A DNA stretch of 64,000 nt from an uncultured Kiritimatiellota bacterium (GCA_934635225.1 CAKTYZ010000005.1:1-64000), one strand, 5' to 3'. Numbered from the stretch's first letter, positions 14,580 to 24,143 are shown. Notes: a model not told the origin generated them from the sequence alone. Numbers and translations: made by a program.

Positions 14580-16316
14580 TCACTGTTGCCAGACAAAACG
14601 TCCAAAAGTCCCTTCAAGGAGCTTCTGGGCGGCGGCATCGGCACGACGACGGATGGCCGGATCGGAGACCCCGTGAAGCTTCGCGAAGAGTTCCAAAGCC
14701 TCACGGTCATGTCCAAGATTCGCCAACGCAAAGCCAAAGTTAAGCATTGCATGCAAGTTATTGTGACTGCGCATCGGGGCCGTCAGAGCAGCCCCAAACA
14801 GGCGAACGGCCTCTTTGTCGTCCCCTTCGCGAAAGGCGACTATCGCCAGCGCGTCCAACAGCAGGCCTTCGCGGTCCCGTCGAGGGTCTTTCAACACATT
14901 CAGTCCCAGCCGGCGAACTTCCGAAAAGTCACCCGCCTCGCCCCGACAAGCCAGCACATACGCAAGCGACGCGGCCGTTGAGGCGCTTGGACGAAGGCGC
15001 AGACTCCTTCGCAGCATCGCGACACCTTCCATCATGCGGTTCTCCCTCGCACACGCCTCACATCCGAGAACGCGAAGCGCACGCCAATGGTCTGGATCGT
15101 CTTGCAACACGCGCGCGTAAATCGTGCGGTCACTCTCGAACGCACGGACCGTCGGCACGGTGAGAGCGACGAGAGCGGAAACCAACGCCAAAGACACTGC
15201 AAGCATACTGCGCGGCCAACGTCGTGCGCCCGCTTCAAGCGCTGTCGCGACCAGCAACGACAGGAAAACCGACGGCAAATAGGCATAGCGGTCCGCAAAC
15301 GCCTTGTCGCCCGTCACGCCCAACAGACCCAACACCGGCAACAACGCAACGAGCGCCGAGAGCACCGAAAAGCCGATCAGACGGCGAACGTCGGACGAAA
15401 CGAGCTTCTGACGCGCAAACCCAACGACGATCACCGCAAACGCGAGAACGGTCAAGCCCAGCTCACCCGAGCGCGGCCATCCCCCGAAAACCGCACGATA
15501 GTCCAATCGCAACCCGACTGGGCAGAAGAAATGCGAAAGGTAAAGGCCAAGGGAGACAGCCGCATTGAGAAGCCGCCAGCCCACGGTCGTATCCGCATAA
15601 TCCACCGACTCAAGCCCGGTCGGACGCGCTTGCGAGACGAGCGCAACACAACCGACCGCACACGCCAAAACCAACATCGGCACATATCGACGGAACCGAC
15701 GTGGGGCCTCCGACGCAACGAACCGCGCCATCAAGCAGGCAAGAACCGGCAGGCAGACAGCCGTCGGCTTCGACAGCATCGACGCGGCAAACAAGACCAG
15801 CGTCATCCCGTAACGCCATCTGCCGCCGCGCACAAGGAACTGCCGCCAGGCAAGCAAACCCGCCAAGGCGAAAAACGTCCAAAGCTCTTCCTTGCGTGAG
15901 GCAATCCACGTGACCGCCTCGACGCGCATCGGATGCACCGCCCAAAGCAACGCGGCGAACAGGCAGACCCACGAACGTGCGCGCGCGCCAAGAAGCGCGC
16001 GCATGAAAACGAAGACCAACACGGCATTGAACGCATGCAGAGCGACATTGACGGCGTGATGGGTCATCCAACCGCCGCCGAAAAGCGAGACATCCGCCAT
16101 ATAGGAGACGAACGTAAGCGGCATCCAAATGCCCCCGTGTCCAAGGTCCGCGAACGCCGTGCGCAGGTTCGTCCACGAAAGGCCGCCCTTGACGAACGCG
16201 CACCCCGCCGTATAGCCCCAGTCATCGAGGTTCAGATGTCCGTTCGTGACGCCACAGGCATACGCCATGACCGTCACGACGAAAAGAAAGACGACTGGAA
16301 GGAAGCGCCGCATCAT
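14580..16316 (-). CDS. Polytopic GT-C-like glycosyltransferase with C-terminal TPR repeats
   Basis: From the ATG at 16316 (MMRRFLPVVFLFVVTVMAYACG) the 578-residue protein has about ten to eleven membrane segments followed by a helical TPR tail (AMLNFGFALANLGHDREALELFAKL). An early lumenal loop carries the LNLDDWGYT acidic pair expected of GT-C lipid-dependent glycosyltransferases, and HPMRVEAVTWIASRKEELW is a conserved segment of the Tmtc-like bacterial group. A role in protein or envelope glycosylation is inferred. Its ATG-ATG overlaps the stop region of the preceding gene, so the two are coupled. Confidence 0.7.
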   Translation of the reverse strand: MMRRFLPVVFLFVVTVMAYACGVTNGHLNLDDWGYTAGCAFVKGGLSWTNLRTAFADLGHGGIWMPLTFVSYMADVSLFGGGWMTHHAVNVALHAFNAVLVFVFMRALLGARARSWVCLFAALLWAVHPMRVEAVTWIASRKEELWTFFALAGLLAWRQFLVRGGRWRYGMTLVLFAASMLSKPTAVCLPVLACLMARFVASEAPRRFRRYVPMLVLACAVGCVALVSQARPTGLESVDYADTTVGWRLLNAAVSLGLYLSHFFCPVGLRLDYRAVFGGWPRSGELGLTVLAFAVIVVGFARQKLVSSDVRRLIGFSVLSALVALLPVLGLLGVTGDKAFADRYAYLPSVFLSLLVATALEAGARRWPRSMLAVSLALVSALVALTVPTVRAFESDRTIYARVLQDDPDHWRALRVLGCEACARENRMMEGVAMLRRSLRLRPSASTAASLAYVLACRGEAGDFSEVRRLGLNVLKDPRRDREGLLLDALAIVAFREGDDKEAVRLFGAALTAPMRSHNNLHAMLNFGFALANLGHDREALELFAKLHGVSDPAIRRRADAAAQKLLEGTFGRFVWQQ

Positions 16317-16317
16317 C

Positions 16318-17187
16318 TCAAAAACGCGGCAGTCTCGACAGGGACTCGACGCGCCCTTCGGGTGCGCTGCGCAACCGCCAGATGCGCCCATGTTCATCCC
16401 GAAGCGCCCGCAACATCGTCTCGTTGCGACGGTGACAGGCACAATCAAGGAGATTCGCCGCATAGGAAATCTCCTTCGCCCAGTCATTCCGTTCTGTCCA
16501 ACGCTCCAAGGCAATCCGCACACCACGACAGATGCCGGAAATCTCGTCCAACACCGTCTGCGTCAGGCCCGGATGCCGCGAATACCCGCAGTCTCCTGCG
16601 AGGATGTTGAAGAACTCGGAAGCGTCCGCCCGCAAGGCGCCGCCACGCAGATAGAGCGTGCCGAGCTTTTGCAAGAGTCCTCCGACGGGCAGGTTCATGA
16701 CCGAGCAGAGTTCCTTCTCGAGATCCATCTTCGCCGCCGACGCGCCCACCGTCATGAGGTTGCCGGCCAAGATGATCGCCGGCAGGGAAACGCAAAGCGG
16801 ATGCCAAGCGTAACCGTCCGAAAAATCGGTCACGAGAAAGCGCCGCGCCTGTCGCGTCCGGGCGGCGAGTTCGCCCTTCTCCATCGCATGCCGCATCTCC
16901 TCGATGCGACCGCAAAGCGACTTCGCCGCAAATGTCGCAACGGTGACGTTCTTCGGGTCAAGCAACAGCTTCTCGTAGCCTTCCGCGTCCAGTTCGCGGA
17001 AATCAATCCCCTGCATCTCACAGTAGGCCCGGATTCGAGGAGCAGGGGCCACCACATCCACGCGGGCGGCATACCAATAGAGTTCGTTGTACGAATAACG
17101 CGCCAGCACATCGACCAGCTCTTGAAGAAGAAGGTCGTTCGGACGGCGGTCCGTCACGTCAAGAAGATACGCGCGACGGTCAATCAT
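16318..17187 (-). CDS. Uncharacterised protein with partial GH20-like barrel features
   Basis: The 289-residue protein starts MIDRRAYLLDVTDRRPNDLLLQEL and contains ARYSYNELYWYAARVD, reminiscent of the first strands of GH20-type hexosaminidase barrels (NELYW beside a catalytic-domain start). It later has MTVGASAAKMDLEKELC and YLRGGALRADASEFFNILAGDCGYS. No signal peptide is apparent. It overlaps the deacetylase gene by 8 nt and is coupled to the GT-C/TPR gene downstream, so the three likely work together on a glycan. No catalytic pair could be assigned. Confidence 0.55.
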   Translation of the reverse strand: MIDRRAYLLDVTDRRPNDLLLQELVDVLARYSYNELYWYAARVDVVAPAPRIRAYCEMQGIDFRELDAEGYEKLLLDPKNVTVATFAAKSLCGRIEEMRHAMEKGELAARTRQARRFLVTDFSDGYAWHPLCVSLPAIILAGNLMTVGASAAKMDLEKELCSVMNLPVGGLLQKLGTLYLRGGALRADASEFFNILAGDCGYSRHPGLTQTVLDEISGICRGVRIALERWTERNDWAKEISYAANLLDCACHRRNETMLRALRDEHGRIWRLRSAPEGRVESLSRLPRF

Positions 17188-17971
17188 TGTCCAACTCGTC
17201 AAAACCGAGAATGCGCATGTTCCGTGCTCGTGCCGTGCGCAAAATCGCCTCCAACCATTCTGTCTTCATGTTAATCGTCTTCGCATCGGGACGAATGTCG
17301 TGCGAATAAGTCACTAAGACCTCATTGCGGTCTGCCGCGCGGTTGACACATGCCAGGATCTCGTTGATGTCCGTGCGATACGATTCGCCGATTCCGATGC
17401 CTTCCAGCACACGCTTGCCCTTCAACTCCGACACAGGAAAGAACACCGCATCCGTATTGACGAGATCGGGCTTCGGATATTGCCCCTTCGGGTCGAAGCG
17501 AACGACATGCCCCGCGCGAAATCGCCGGATGCCGCATTCCCGCGCCAAGTCCTCGTCCGAACGCGCATTGCGGCTGTTGTTCGGATAGGCCATAGACCGG
17601 ACGACATGCCCGATCTTCGCGTACGCCTCCAACTGAGGACGGACCTCGCGCACAATGTACGTCGCGCCATTCCCCTGCTCGAACGCCAGACGGGCGTTCC
17701 CGTGATGTTCGGTGTGGATGCCCACGGTGTGCCCTGCGCCCTTAAGCCTCGCCATTTGCGCAAGCGCGTGATCATCAAGATGTCCATTCGGGAAGAAGGA
17801 CACATGTGCACCGTATTTCTCGAAAAGCGGCATCGCCGCGACCCACCGATCATAGTTCGGGTCGTCAAACGTCAGCAACAGCACGCCGTTTCCGCTATTC
17901 CTTGGCGCGAAGGACAGACACCCCGCGAACATGAGAATCAAGCTCAAGCCGACCAACATTCTTCTCTTCAT
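17180..17971 (-). CDS. Polysaccharide deacetylase (NodB homology) lipoprotein
   Basis: The 263-residue protein begins with a lipoprotein signal (LILMFAGC). The NodB domain shows motif 1 LLLTFDDPNYD, motif 2 HTEHHGN, which fits the metal-binding His-Ser/Thr-X-X-His pattern, and a later YPNN segment in place of the usual RPPYG/RxPY motif. ALVTYSHDIRPDAK, here VLVTYSHDIRPD, supplies the C-terminal His. It probably removes acetyl groups from an N-acetylated sugar at the cell surface. It overlaps the nucleosidase gene upstream by 4 nt. Confidence 0.82.
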   Translation of the reverse strand: MKRRMLVGLSLILMFAGCLSFAPRNSGNGVLLLTFDDPNYDRWVAAMPLFEKYGAHVSFFPNGHLDDHALAQMARLKGAGHTVGIHTEHHGNARLAFEQGNGATYIVREVRPQLEAYAKIGHVVRSMAYPNNSRNARSDEDLARECGIRRFRAGHVVRFDPKGQYPKPDLVNTDAVFFPVSELKGKRVLEGIGIGESYRTDINEILACVNRAADRNEVLVTYSHDIRPDAKTINMKTEWLEAILRTARARNMRILGFDELDND

Positions 17972-18558
17972 GCAAGCAACTCCTTCATCGTCTCGGAAAG
18001 CGCCGCCAACGCTTTCGTCAAGTTGTCGTAGTACTGTTCCGTCAGCGCGCCCCTGCCCTGCACGTCGCTTAGGCTCTTGACGAGACGGCAGGGAATGCCG
18101 TTCGTCTCGCAGACATGGGCAATCGCCGCGCCCTCCATGTCGCGTACCGTCGCCTCAAGGTCCGTCAACGTCACGAAGTCCGCCGCGCTGTCGTTGAAGC
18201 GATCCCCCGTTCCCAGCGTCGCGCGCGGCAAATCCGACGCGAAGTCCGTCGCACAGGCAAAATAGGGCGTCGTGCGCTCATTGTGAACGCCCACGCGCGT
18301 GCCGTTGACCTTCGCAAGGTCGAAGTCATACTCGACGGCGCGGTCGATGACATAGCATTCGCCAACCGCCATCGCCGGATCAAGGCCGCCCGCGACTCCG
18401 ACATTCCAGATCTCGGTCGCGCCTGCGGAAATCGCCTTCTGCGTGGCGGCGGCGGCATTGACCTTGCCGACGCCCGAAACATACAAGGCTTCACCCGGCT
18501 TCAGACAGGCCCGAACAGTCTCCGCCTCACTTTTCATTGCAACGACGAACGCACGCAT
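17968..18558 (-). CDS. MTA/SAH nucleosidase-like phosphorylase superfamily protein
   Basis: The 196-residue protein has the purine nucleoside phosphorylase fold of 5'-methylthioadenosine/S-adenosylhomocysteine nucleosidases: the start RAFVVAMKSEAETV, VSGVGKVNAAAATQ, NVGVAGGLD, VRDMEGAAIAHVC and the catalytic Asp in VKSLSDVQG. It is shorter than MtnN of E. coli (about 230). It overlaps the deaminase gene by 32 nt, and together they form an SAH/MTA salvage pair. The first Met is kept because the family starts with this beta-strand. Confidence 0.82.
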   Translation of the reverse strand: MRAFVVAMKSEAETVRACLKPGEALYVSGVGKVNAAAATQKAISAGATEIWNVGVAGGLDPAMAVGECYVIDRAVEYDFDLAKVNGTRVGVHNERTTPYFACATDFASDLPRATLGTGDRFNDSAADFVTLTDLEATVRDMEGAAIAHVCETNGIPCRLVKSLSDVQGRGALTEQYYDNLTKALAALSETMKELLA

Positions 18559-19732
18559 CGAATTCCTCCCTCACCTTGTCAAAGTCAACCGTCGGGAACA
18601 TCCCGTGATCATAAAGAACCTTTCCGTCAACGACGGTCTGCACGACATCCGACGCCTGCATCGAATGAACGACGAGATTCGGCAAATCAAACGCCGGGCG
18701 GAGATGGAGACGGTCCAAAGCGACAACGCAGAGATCCGCCGGCTCGCCAACCGCAAGCCGATTGCCATATGTCGCCATCTCAATGACGTCCCAAGGAGAA
18801 ATGACCGTCGGATCCTTCGCAACCCCCTTGTGAACCAACGAAGCCAAGTGCATCTCTTCAAACAGGTCAAGATTGTCGTTCGATGCACAGCCATCCGTTC
18901 CGAGAGCGACCTTCACCCCCAGCTCCAAAGCGCGCGGGATGCGCGCAAAGCCCGAACCGAGCTTCATGTTGCTGGTGGGGTTATGGACAAGGACAACGTT
19001 CTTCTCCCTCAGGATCCGAAAGTCGTCATCCGTGCACCAAACACAATGCGCGGCAAAACCGCCGCTGTCGAGAAGACCCGTCGAGGCGAGATAGGCGACA
19101 GGCGTCAGGCCATGCCGTATGAGGCAGTCGCGATGTTCCTTTTCCGTCTCGGAGACATGAACATGAACCGGACGCTTGAATTCACGGTTGTTTGCCTCCG
19201 CCAGAGCGCGGCAGAACGGCTCGTCCGTCAGATATTCGGAATGGATGCAGACATGCGCCTTCGGATGCGCCCGCGTAAAGGAAACGCACTCGTCCAGCCG
19301 TCCTGGAACAAACGAGAGGCCAACGCGCGAGACGGAAGCTTTCAGTCCAACTTCCGCAAACGCCGCCTCGCCCGCCGCCGGAAAGTCATACATGTCGAGA
19401 ACCTGCGTCGTCCCACCCGCAAGCATTTCAAGAGCACCCCAGCGAACGCCCGCTCGGATGTCGGATTCCGTCATTTTCGCCTCAATCGGAAAGATCGCCT
19501 CCTTCAACCAACGCTGAAGCGGTAGGCCGCCGCCGACGCCACGCACGAGCGTCATCGCCGTATGCCCATGGCAATTGACGAGTCCCGGCAGAATCAGCCG
19601 CGTCGAAGGCGGCGGAAGTGCCGGCGGGATGCCAACACAGTCTATCTTCGAGATGTGCGAACCCGACGTCTCGAGCGTGCCAAACCCTACCGTGCGGTCT
19701 GGCAGGAGGAAAATCGCGTTCTTGAATCTCAC
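18527..19732 (-). CDS. 5-methylthioadenosine/S-adenosylhomocysteine deaminase (amidohydrolase)
   Basis: The 401-residue amidohydrolase contains the metal site LPGLVNCHGHTAMTLVRG, VHVHVSETEKEH, the FAAHCVW His, and LGTDGCASNDNLDLFEEMHLASL, all typical of MtaD-type deaminases acting on SAH, MTA or related nucleosides. It starts with GTG within the rnfG stop (GTGA overlap) and so ends the Rnf operon. Pairing with the nucleosidase just downstream suggests a nucleoside salvage route for methylation by-products. Confidence 0.88.
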   Translation of the reverse strand: MRFKNAIFLLPDRTVGFGTLETSGSHISKIDCVGIPPALPPPSTRLILPGLVNCHGHTAMTLVRGVGGGLPLQRWLKEAIFPIEAKMTESDIRAGVRWGALEMLAGGTTQVLDMYDFPAAGEAAFAEVGLKASVSRVGLSFVPGRLDECVSFTRAHPKAHVCIHSEYLTDEPFCRALAEANNREFKRPVHVHVSETEKEHRDCLIRHGLTPVAYLASTGLLDSGGFAAHCVWCTDDDFRILREKNVVLVHNPTSNMKLGSGFARIPRALELGVKVALGTDGCASNDNLDLFEEMHLASLVHKGVAKDPTVISPWDVIEMATYGNRLAVGEPADLCVVALDRLHLRPAFDLPNLVVHSMQASDVVQTVVDGKVLYDHGMFPTVDFDKVREEFDACVRRCNEK

Positions 19733-20241
19733 AATTTCTTCTGCGCGTCGGCAAGAGCTCGACAGACCGCTTTCGAGGTGATGGTCGCAGACGTAATGGC
19801 GTCGATCATGCCACCCTTCTGCCTGAGCTTCAGCTTCGTCGCGTCCTTGTCCCTGAACTGTCCCGCGAACTCCGGGGTGTTGAGTTTCATGCCTAAGCCG
19901 GGCGTCTCGGAAGCGACAAGCGTCTTGTAGCAGACAAGCGTCCTCTTGTCCGCCCGAAAGCCAACCATCAGCACGATGTCGCCGCCGTAGCCACCCGAAT
20001 CCTTTCCCTTCGCCGCATAACCGATGACCCGACCGGCGGCATTCTTGCCAACGAAGACATCGCCTTCCGCCGTGACCGTCGTCACTTCAGGCGGCAAGAC
20101 GGCCTTCACGGCTTTCTGTTCGTTCGTCGCCGCCATCGCGGCAATTGGTCCGGCCGTGAGCGCGTTTACATACGCCAGGACCGCCGCGCAAACGCCGGAA
20201 ATGAGCGTGAGAGAGAGAACAAGCCAAAGGATCTTCTTCAT
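19729..20241 (-). CDS. rnfG: Ion-translocating oxidoreductase subunit RnfG
   Basis: The 170-residue protein has one N-terminal membrane helix (ILWLVLSLTLISGVCAAVLAYV) and a periplasmic FMN-binding domain. The covalent flavin site is near residue 150 (IDAITSATITSKAV), matching the Ser/Thr-X-Ala-Thr signature. YGGDIVLMVGF and SETPGLGMKL are conserved RnfG/NqrC segments. It follows rnfD by 24 nt. RnfG carries electrons inside the membrane complex that couples ferredoxin:NAD oxidoreduction to ion pumping. Confidence 0.93.
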   Translation of the reverse strand: MKKILWLVLSLTLISGVCAAVLAYVNALTAGPIAAMAATNEQKAVKAVLPPEVTTVTAEGDVFVGKNAAGRVIGYAAKGKDSGGYGGDIVLMVGFRADKRTLVCYKTLVASETPGLGMKLNTPEFAGQFRDKDATKLKLRQKGGMIDAITSATITSKAVCRALADAQKKL

Positions 20242-20265
20242 AGTCTCCGTTTCTCCTCTTCTTCT

Positions 20266-21267
20266 TTATTTCTTCCTCTGTCCAAACGGCTTCGGCTGCG
20301 TCCAGCGGTTAATGAGCGGGCAGACGGCGTTCATGATGAGAATCGCAAACGAGCAACCCTCGGGATATGCGCCAAACTGGCGGATCAACATGCACAGGAG
20401 ACCACAGCCAAAGCCGAAGACCAGCTTGCCCTTCGCCGTCGTCGGCGAGGTCACGTAATCCGTCGCCATGAAGCACGCGCCAATCATCACGCCGCCTGTC
20501 AGAACCTGCAGATGCGCGGGGGCTCCGCCCGCAAAAAAGGCGTAAAGCCAGACCGTGACAAGAAAAACGATGGGGATATGCCAGGTGATGACCTTGCGCC
20601 AGAGAAGATAGACGGCGCCCACCGCGAGCGCGAAGGCCGAGACCTCGCCGATGCACCCAGGCATGTTTCCGACCAGAAGATCCCGCAAACTCGGCAGGTG
20701 CTCAAGCGCCTTCTGCACATGCGGCGTCGCCTGCGCGACGACATCGCAACCATAGAGCCGCTTCATCGCCGCAAGCGGCGTCGCCGTCGTCATGGCCTCG
20801 GGAGTCTTCCACCAAAGAGGCCGCAGCCAAGTCGTCATCGGCCCCGTGAACGAGATGAGCATGAACGCGCGCGCGGCGAGCGCCGGATTGAACGGGTTCA
20901 TCCCCAAGCCGCCAAAGACCTGCTTGGCGACGCCAATCGCGAAGACCGAACCGACGACCGCCATCCAAAGCGGCAGCCCCGCCGGCAAGTTCAGCGCCAG
21001 CAAAAGCCCCGTCACGACAGCGGAGAGGTCGCCGATCGTGTTCTCGCGCTTCATCACGAGACGACAAAGCGCTTCAGTGACAAGGCATGTCGCGACACAT
21101 GTCGCGATCATCCAGACAGCCGGCAATCCAAAGAACCAGATGCCGACCGCCGCCGTTGGCAACAAGGCGACAATCACGTCCAGCATGATGCGCGTGACGG
21201 AGCTTTTCGCGTGCGCATGAGGCGACGAGCTCAAGATGTAGTGTGCAGCTGTTTCTTTCGGTTTCAT
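20266..21267 (-). CDS. rnfD: Ion-translocating oxidoreductase subunit RnfD
   Basis: The 333-residue polytopic protein starts with the RnfD hallmark SSSPHAHAKSSVTRIMLDVI and has about nine membrane segments. It contains the FMN-Thr site MTTATPLAAMK, GGLGMNPFNPALAARAF and the late IRQFGAYPEG segment, all typical of RnfD/NqrB. It lies 20 nt after rnfC. Confidence 0.95.
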   Translation of the reverse strand: MKPKETAAHYILSSSPHAHAKSSVTRIMLDVIVALLPTAAVGIWFFGLPAVWMIATCVATCLVTEALCRLVMKRENTIGDLSAVVTGLLLALNLPAGLPLWMAVVGSVFAIGVAKQVFGGLGMNPFNPALAARAFMLISFTGPMTTWLRPLWWKTPEAMTTATPLAAMKRLYGCDVVAQATPHVQKALEHLPSLRDLLVGNMPGCIGEVSAFALAVGAVYLLWRKVITWHIPIVFLVTVWLYAFFAGGAPAHLQVLTGGVMIGACFMATDYVTSPTTAKGKLVFGFGCGLLCMLIRQFGAYPEGCSFAILIMNAVCPLINRWTQPKPFGQRKK

Positions 21268-21287
21268 TCCTTACAGACCTTTTCTTC

Positions 21288-22670
21288 TTACTTGGCTTTT
21301 GCAGCCGCAGCCTTGGACTTTTCGGCCGCGAGACGCGCACGGATCGAAGACTTCGCACGGCGACAGAACTGGGTAATCGGACGATACGCCGGGCATCCGA
21401 ACGTACACGCTCCGCACTCGATGCACGACATCACATGCGCCTCCTCAGACGCCTTGATGTCGTCCGCCTCAACAGCCTTGGCGATTTCCGCGGCATTAAG
21501 TCCCATTGGACACGCCCGTACACAGCGACCGCAATTGATGCAGGCCTGCGAGGAATACTGGAAGACGCGACGACGAGAGAGAAGCAGGAGCCCCGAAGTC
21601 GTCTTCGTCGTCGCGAGTTCCAGGTTCGGCACGGCAAAGCCCATCATCGTGCCCCCCGAGATCACTTTCGCAGGCGTTTCCTTCAAGCCTCCGCAAAACG
21701 AGACGAGGTCGGCATACTTCGTGCCGAGCGGAGCTTCGACATTCTTCGGCTCGACGACCGCATCGCCCGAGACGGTCGTCACGCGCGAAAGGAGAATTTG
21801 GCCTTTCTCGACGGCATCCGCGATCGCCGCAACGGTGCCGACATTCTCAACGACGCAGCCGACGTCAATCGGAAGCGCCGGCGGTTCGGGCACGACACGA
21901 CCGACCGTCGCGTAAATCTGGTGCTTTTCAGAGCCTTGCGGATAAAGAACGGGGAGAATGACAATCTCCACATTCCCGTCAATGTCCGCGAACGCCTTCT
22001 CCAAGGCCGCGACGGCCTCGGGCTTGTTCGCCTCGACAGCGATACGGACAGCGCACCCGCCGAGAATCTTGCGAATGACCTCGACCCCGACGCGCACACG
22101 ATCGGCGCGCTCCACCATCAGGCGAAAGTCCGCACAAAGATAAGGCTCGCATTCCGCGCCATTCACGATCAAGTACTCGCACCGCTTTCCCGGCGGCGGA
22201 TTGAGCTTCACGCACGTCGGGAAGCCCGCGCCGCCCATGCCGCAGATACCAGCTTCCGTGACGCGAGACAGGAGTTCCATCTGCGTCGCGGTTTTCCAGT
22301 CCAGCGGGGATAGCGTCCTTTCCGCCGCACCCATGCCTTCGGGCGCGGCGGAGACCGTGTCAAGGACAACCGCCAAAGCCTTGCCTCCGGCCGGACCGAG
22401 GCGCAGCTCAACGGCTTTGACGAACCCGCTTGCCGGCGCGTAGACAGGCACGGAAATGAACCCATTGCGTTCACCGAGAAGCTGTCCCTTGACGACATAC
22501 TCGCCTGCCTTCACGACGCATTTCGCAGGGGCACCCAGATGTTGGCTCATGGAGACGACGAGCTCCGCCGGGCACGGCATCGGTTCAATGGCCTTCTCGC
22601 GCGTGAGCTCCTTGTTGTAGTCAGGGTGGACGCCCCCTCTGAACTTAAATGCGCTCTTGACTGTCTTCAT
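21288..22670 (-). CDS. rnfC: Ion-translocating oxidoreductase subunit RnfC
   Basis: Starting at MKTVKSAFKFRGGVHP (ATG at 22670), the 460-residue peripheral subunit carries the NADH/FMN-binding GGAGFPTCVKL segment and ILVNGAECEPYL-like residues (LIVNGAECEPYLCAD), then two [4Fe-4S] motifs near residues 360-415 (CINCGRCVRACPMGL and CIECGACTFGCPAY). It is the NAD-facing entry of the Rnf complex. It follows rnfB by 13 nt. Confidence 0.95.
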   Translation of the reverse strand: MKTVKSAFKFRGGVHPDYNKELTREKAIEPMPCPAELVVSMSQHLGAPAKCVVKAGEYVVKGQLLGERNGFISVPVYAPASGFVKAVELRLGPAGGKALAVVLDTVSAAPEGMGAAERTLSPLDWKTATQMELLSRVTEAGICGMGGAGFPTCVKLNPPPGKRCEYLIVNGAECEPYLCADFRLMVERADRVRVGVEVIRKILGGCAVRIAVEANKPEAVAALEKAFADIDGNVEIVILPVLYPQGSEKHQIYATVGRVVPEPPALPIDVGCVVENVGTVAAIADAVEKGQILLSRVTTVSGDAVVEPKNVEAPLGTKYADLVSFCGGLKETPAKVISGGTMMGFAVPNLELATTKTTSGLLLLSRRRVFQYSSQACINCGRCVRACPMGLNAAEIAKAVEADDIKASEEAHVMSCIECGACTFGCPAYRPITQFCRRAKSSIRARLAAEKSKAAAAKAK

Positions 22671-22683
22671 AAAGCAATGCTCC

Positions 22684-23493
22684 TCAATGGCCTGATTCAA
22701 AATGCGGATCGACACACATGCATTTCGCCGGACATTTCACCACAATCTGCTCATCCGTCGGCGGATTCGCGTAATTGACCTTGGCGAGGAAACCCTCGAA
22801 GATGAAATGGCCCGCCTCCCTGCCGCCGGAATTCTTCTCGCAGAGATGGCATCCCAGGCATCCGACGCCGCAGACCTTGCGGACAGCCGGACCTTTGTCA
22901 GGGTTCGCGCAGAGGACGTGGATTGTCGCCGATGCGGGCACCAGCTCAATGAGGCGCTTCGGGCACACCGTCACGCACTTGCCGCACCCGATGCAAAGAC
23001 GCTTGTCAACCTTCGCGAGACCGTCCGCTACGGAGATCGCGTGCTGAGGGCAGACGTTCGCGCACGCCCCATAGCCGAGACAGCCATAGGCGCAGCCTTT
23101 GTCGCCACCCGCCGTTGACGCCGCAACATTGCAGTCGCAAATGCCGTTGTAGTCACCGACACGGACGGCCTCCGTCCGCGTACCGCAGCACCGGACAAGT
23201 GCGACTCGCCTCTCCGTCTCCGTCGCCGCAACGCCCAGAATCTTCGCGACCGCCGCCGCGCACGCCGCGCCACCCGCCGCGCACGCTCCGTTCGGAGCCG
23301 TTCCCGCCACAAGCGCACGCGCGTAACCGTCACATCCGGCGAACCCGCAACCGCCGCAGTTCGCGCCTGGCAAAGCCGCCGTGACGAGTCCGATGCGCGG
23401 GTCCTCCCGCACGGCGAGATACCTGTCGGCGACCGCCAACACGAAGGCAGCCACAAGGCCAATGCCTGCAATAACAAGGATTGCTGTTGTCAT
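22684..23493 (-). CDS. rnfB: Ion-translocating oxidoreductase subunit RnfB
   Basis: The 269-residue ferredoxin-like subunit has an N-terminal membrane anchor (AILVIAGIGLVAAFVLAVADRY), the four-Cys cluster NCGGCGFAGCDGYA, and further Cys clusters CAYGCLGYGACANVC, CIGCGKCVTVCPKRL and CGVGCLGCHLC. It accepts electrons from reduced ferredoxin. It lies between rnfA and rnfC with short gaps, clearly co-transcribed. Confidence 0.95.
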   Translation of the reverse strand: MTTAILVIAGIGLVAAFVLAVADRYLAVREDPRIGLVTAALPGANCGGCGFAGCDGYARALVAGTAPNGACAAGGAACAAAVAKILGVAATETERRVALVRCCGTRTEAVRVGDYNGICDCNVAASTAGGDKGCAYGCLGYGACANVCPQHAISVADGLAKVDKRLCIGCGKCVTVCPKRLIELVPASATIHVLCANPDKGPAVRKVCGVGCLGCHLCEKNSGGREAGHFIFEGFLAKVNYANPPTDEQIVVKCPAKCMCVDPHFESGH

Positions 23494-23515
23494 TTCGAGT
23501 TTCCCAAGTCAATAG

Positions 23516-24103
23516 TCAGTACGGCAGCTTCACCATTCCCGAGAAGCCCATGAACGCCAAGCTCAACAGGCCACCCGTGACGAGGGCCACGGCGATACCG
23601 CGAAAGCAACGCGGCGGATCGGCGTGCGCCAGTTTCTCACGGATACCCGAGAAGACGAGGAGCGCAAGACCAAAGCCAAGCGCGGCCGAGAACGAAAAGA
23701 AGACCGCCTCAAAAAAGCCCGTCCCTTGCTTACAGTTGATTTCCGCGACGCCCAACACAGCACAGTTCGTCGTGATAAGCGGCAAGAATATGCCAAGCGC
23801 GGCATGCAAGGACGGCAGAAATCGCTTCATCGCGATGTCAATGAACTGGACAAGCGCGGCGATGACGAGAATGAATGCCAGCGTGTGGATGTACCCCAGC
23901 CCGTTCGGCTGAAGAAGCCAATGGTCCAGACACCAGGTGACGGCTGCGGCAATCGTCATGACGAAAATGACCGCACCGGACATGCCAAGCGCCGTTTCCG
24001 TCTTCTTTGAAACGCCCAAGAACGGACAACAACCAAGGAAGCGACTGAGAACAAAGTTGTTCACCAGCACTGCCCCAACAAGAATCATCAGATAATAGCT
24101 CAT
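23516..24103 (-). CDS. rnfA: Ion-translocating oxidoreductase subunit RnfA
   Basis: The 195-residue six-helix membrane protein carries the RnfA/NqrE signature NNFVLSRFLGCCPFLGVSKK at its start, with two cysteines, and the second half-repeat LITTNCAVLGVAE. The SRFLG...CPFLG form indicates RnfA rather than RnfE. It is first in the operon rnfA-B-C-D-G. No rnfE is present in the cluster. Confidence 0.94.
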   Translation of the reverse strand: MSYYLMILVGAVLVNNFVLSRFLGCCPFLGVSKKTETALGMSGAVIFVMTIAAAVTWCLDHWLLQPNGLGYIHTLAFILVIAALVQFIDIAMKRFLPSLHAALGIFLPLITTNCAVLGVAEINCKQGTGFFEAVFFSFSAALGFGLALLVFSGIREKLAHADPPRCFRGIAVALVTGGLLSLAFMGFSGMVKLPY

Positions 24104-24114
24104 AACGGTCGTTT

Positions 24115-24143
24115 AGTATGCATTAATTCGGTGAAACTGTCAA
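24115..24143 (-). promoter_or_regulatory. Promoter of the rnf operon
   Basis: The -35 TTGACA is at 24138-24143 and the -10 CATACT at 24115-24120, with a 17-bp spacer. Only 11 nt lie between the -10 and the rnfA ATG, so the 5' UTR would be about 4-5 nt. Confidence 0.75.
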
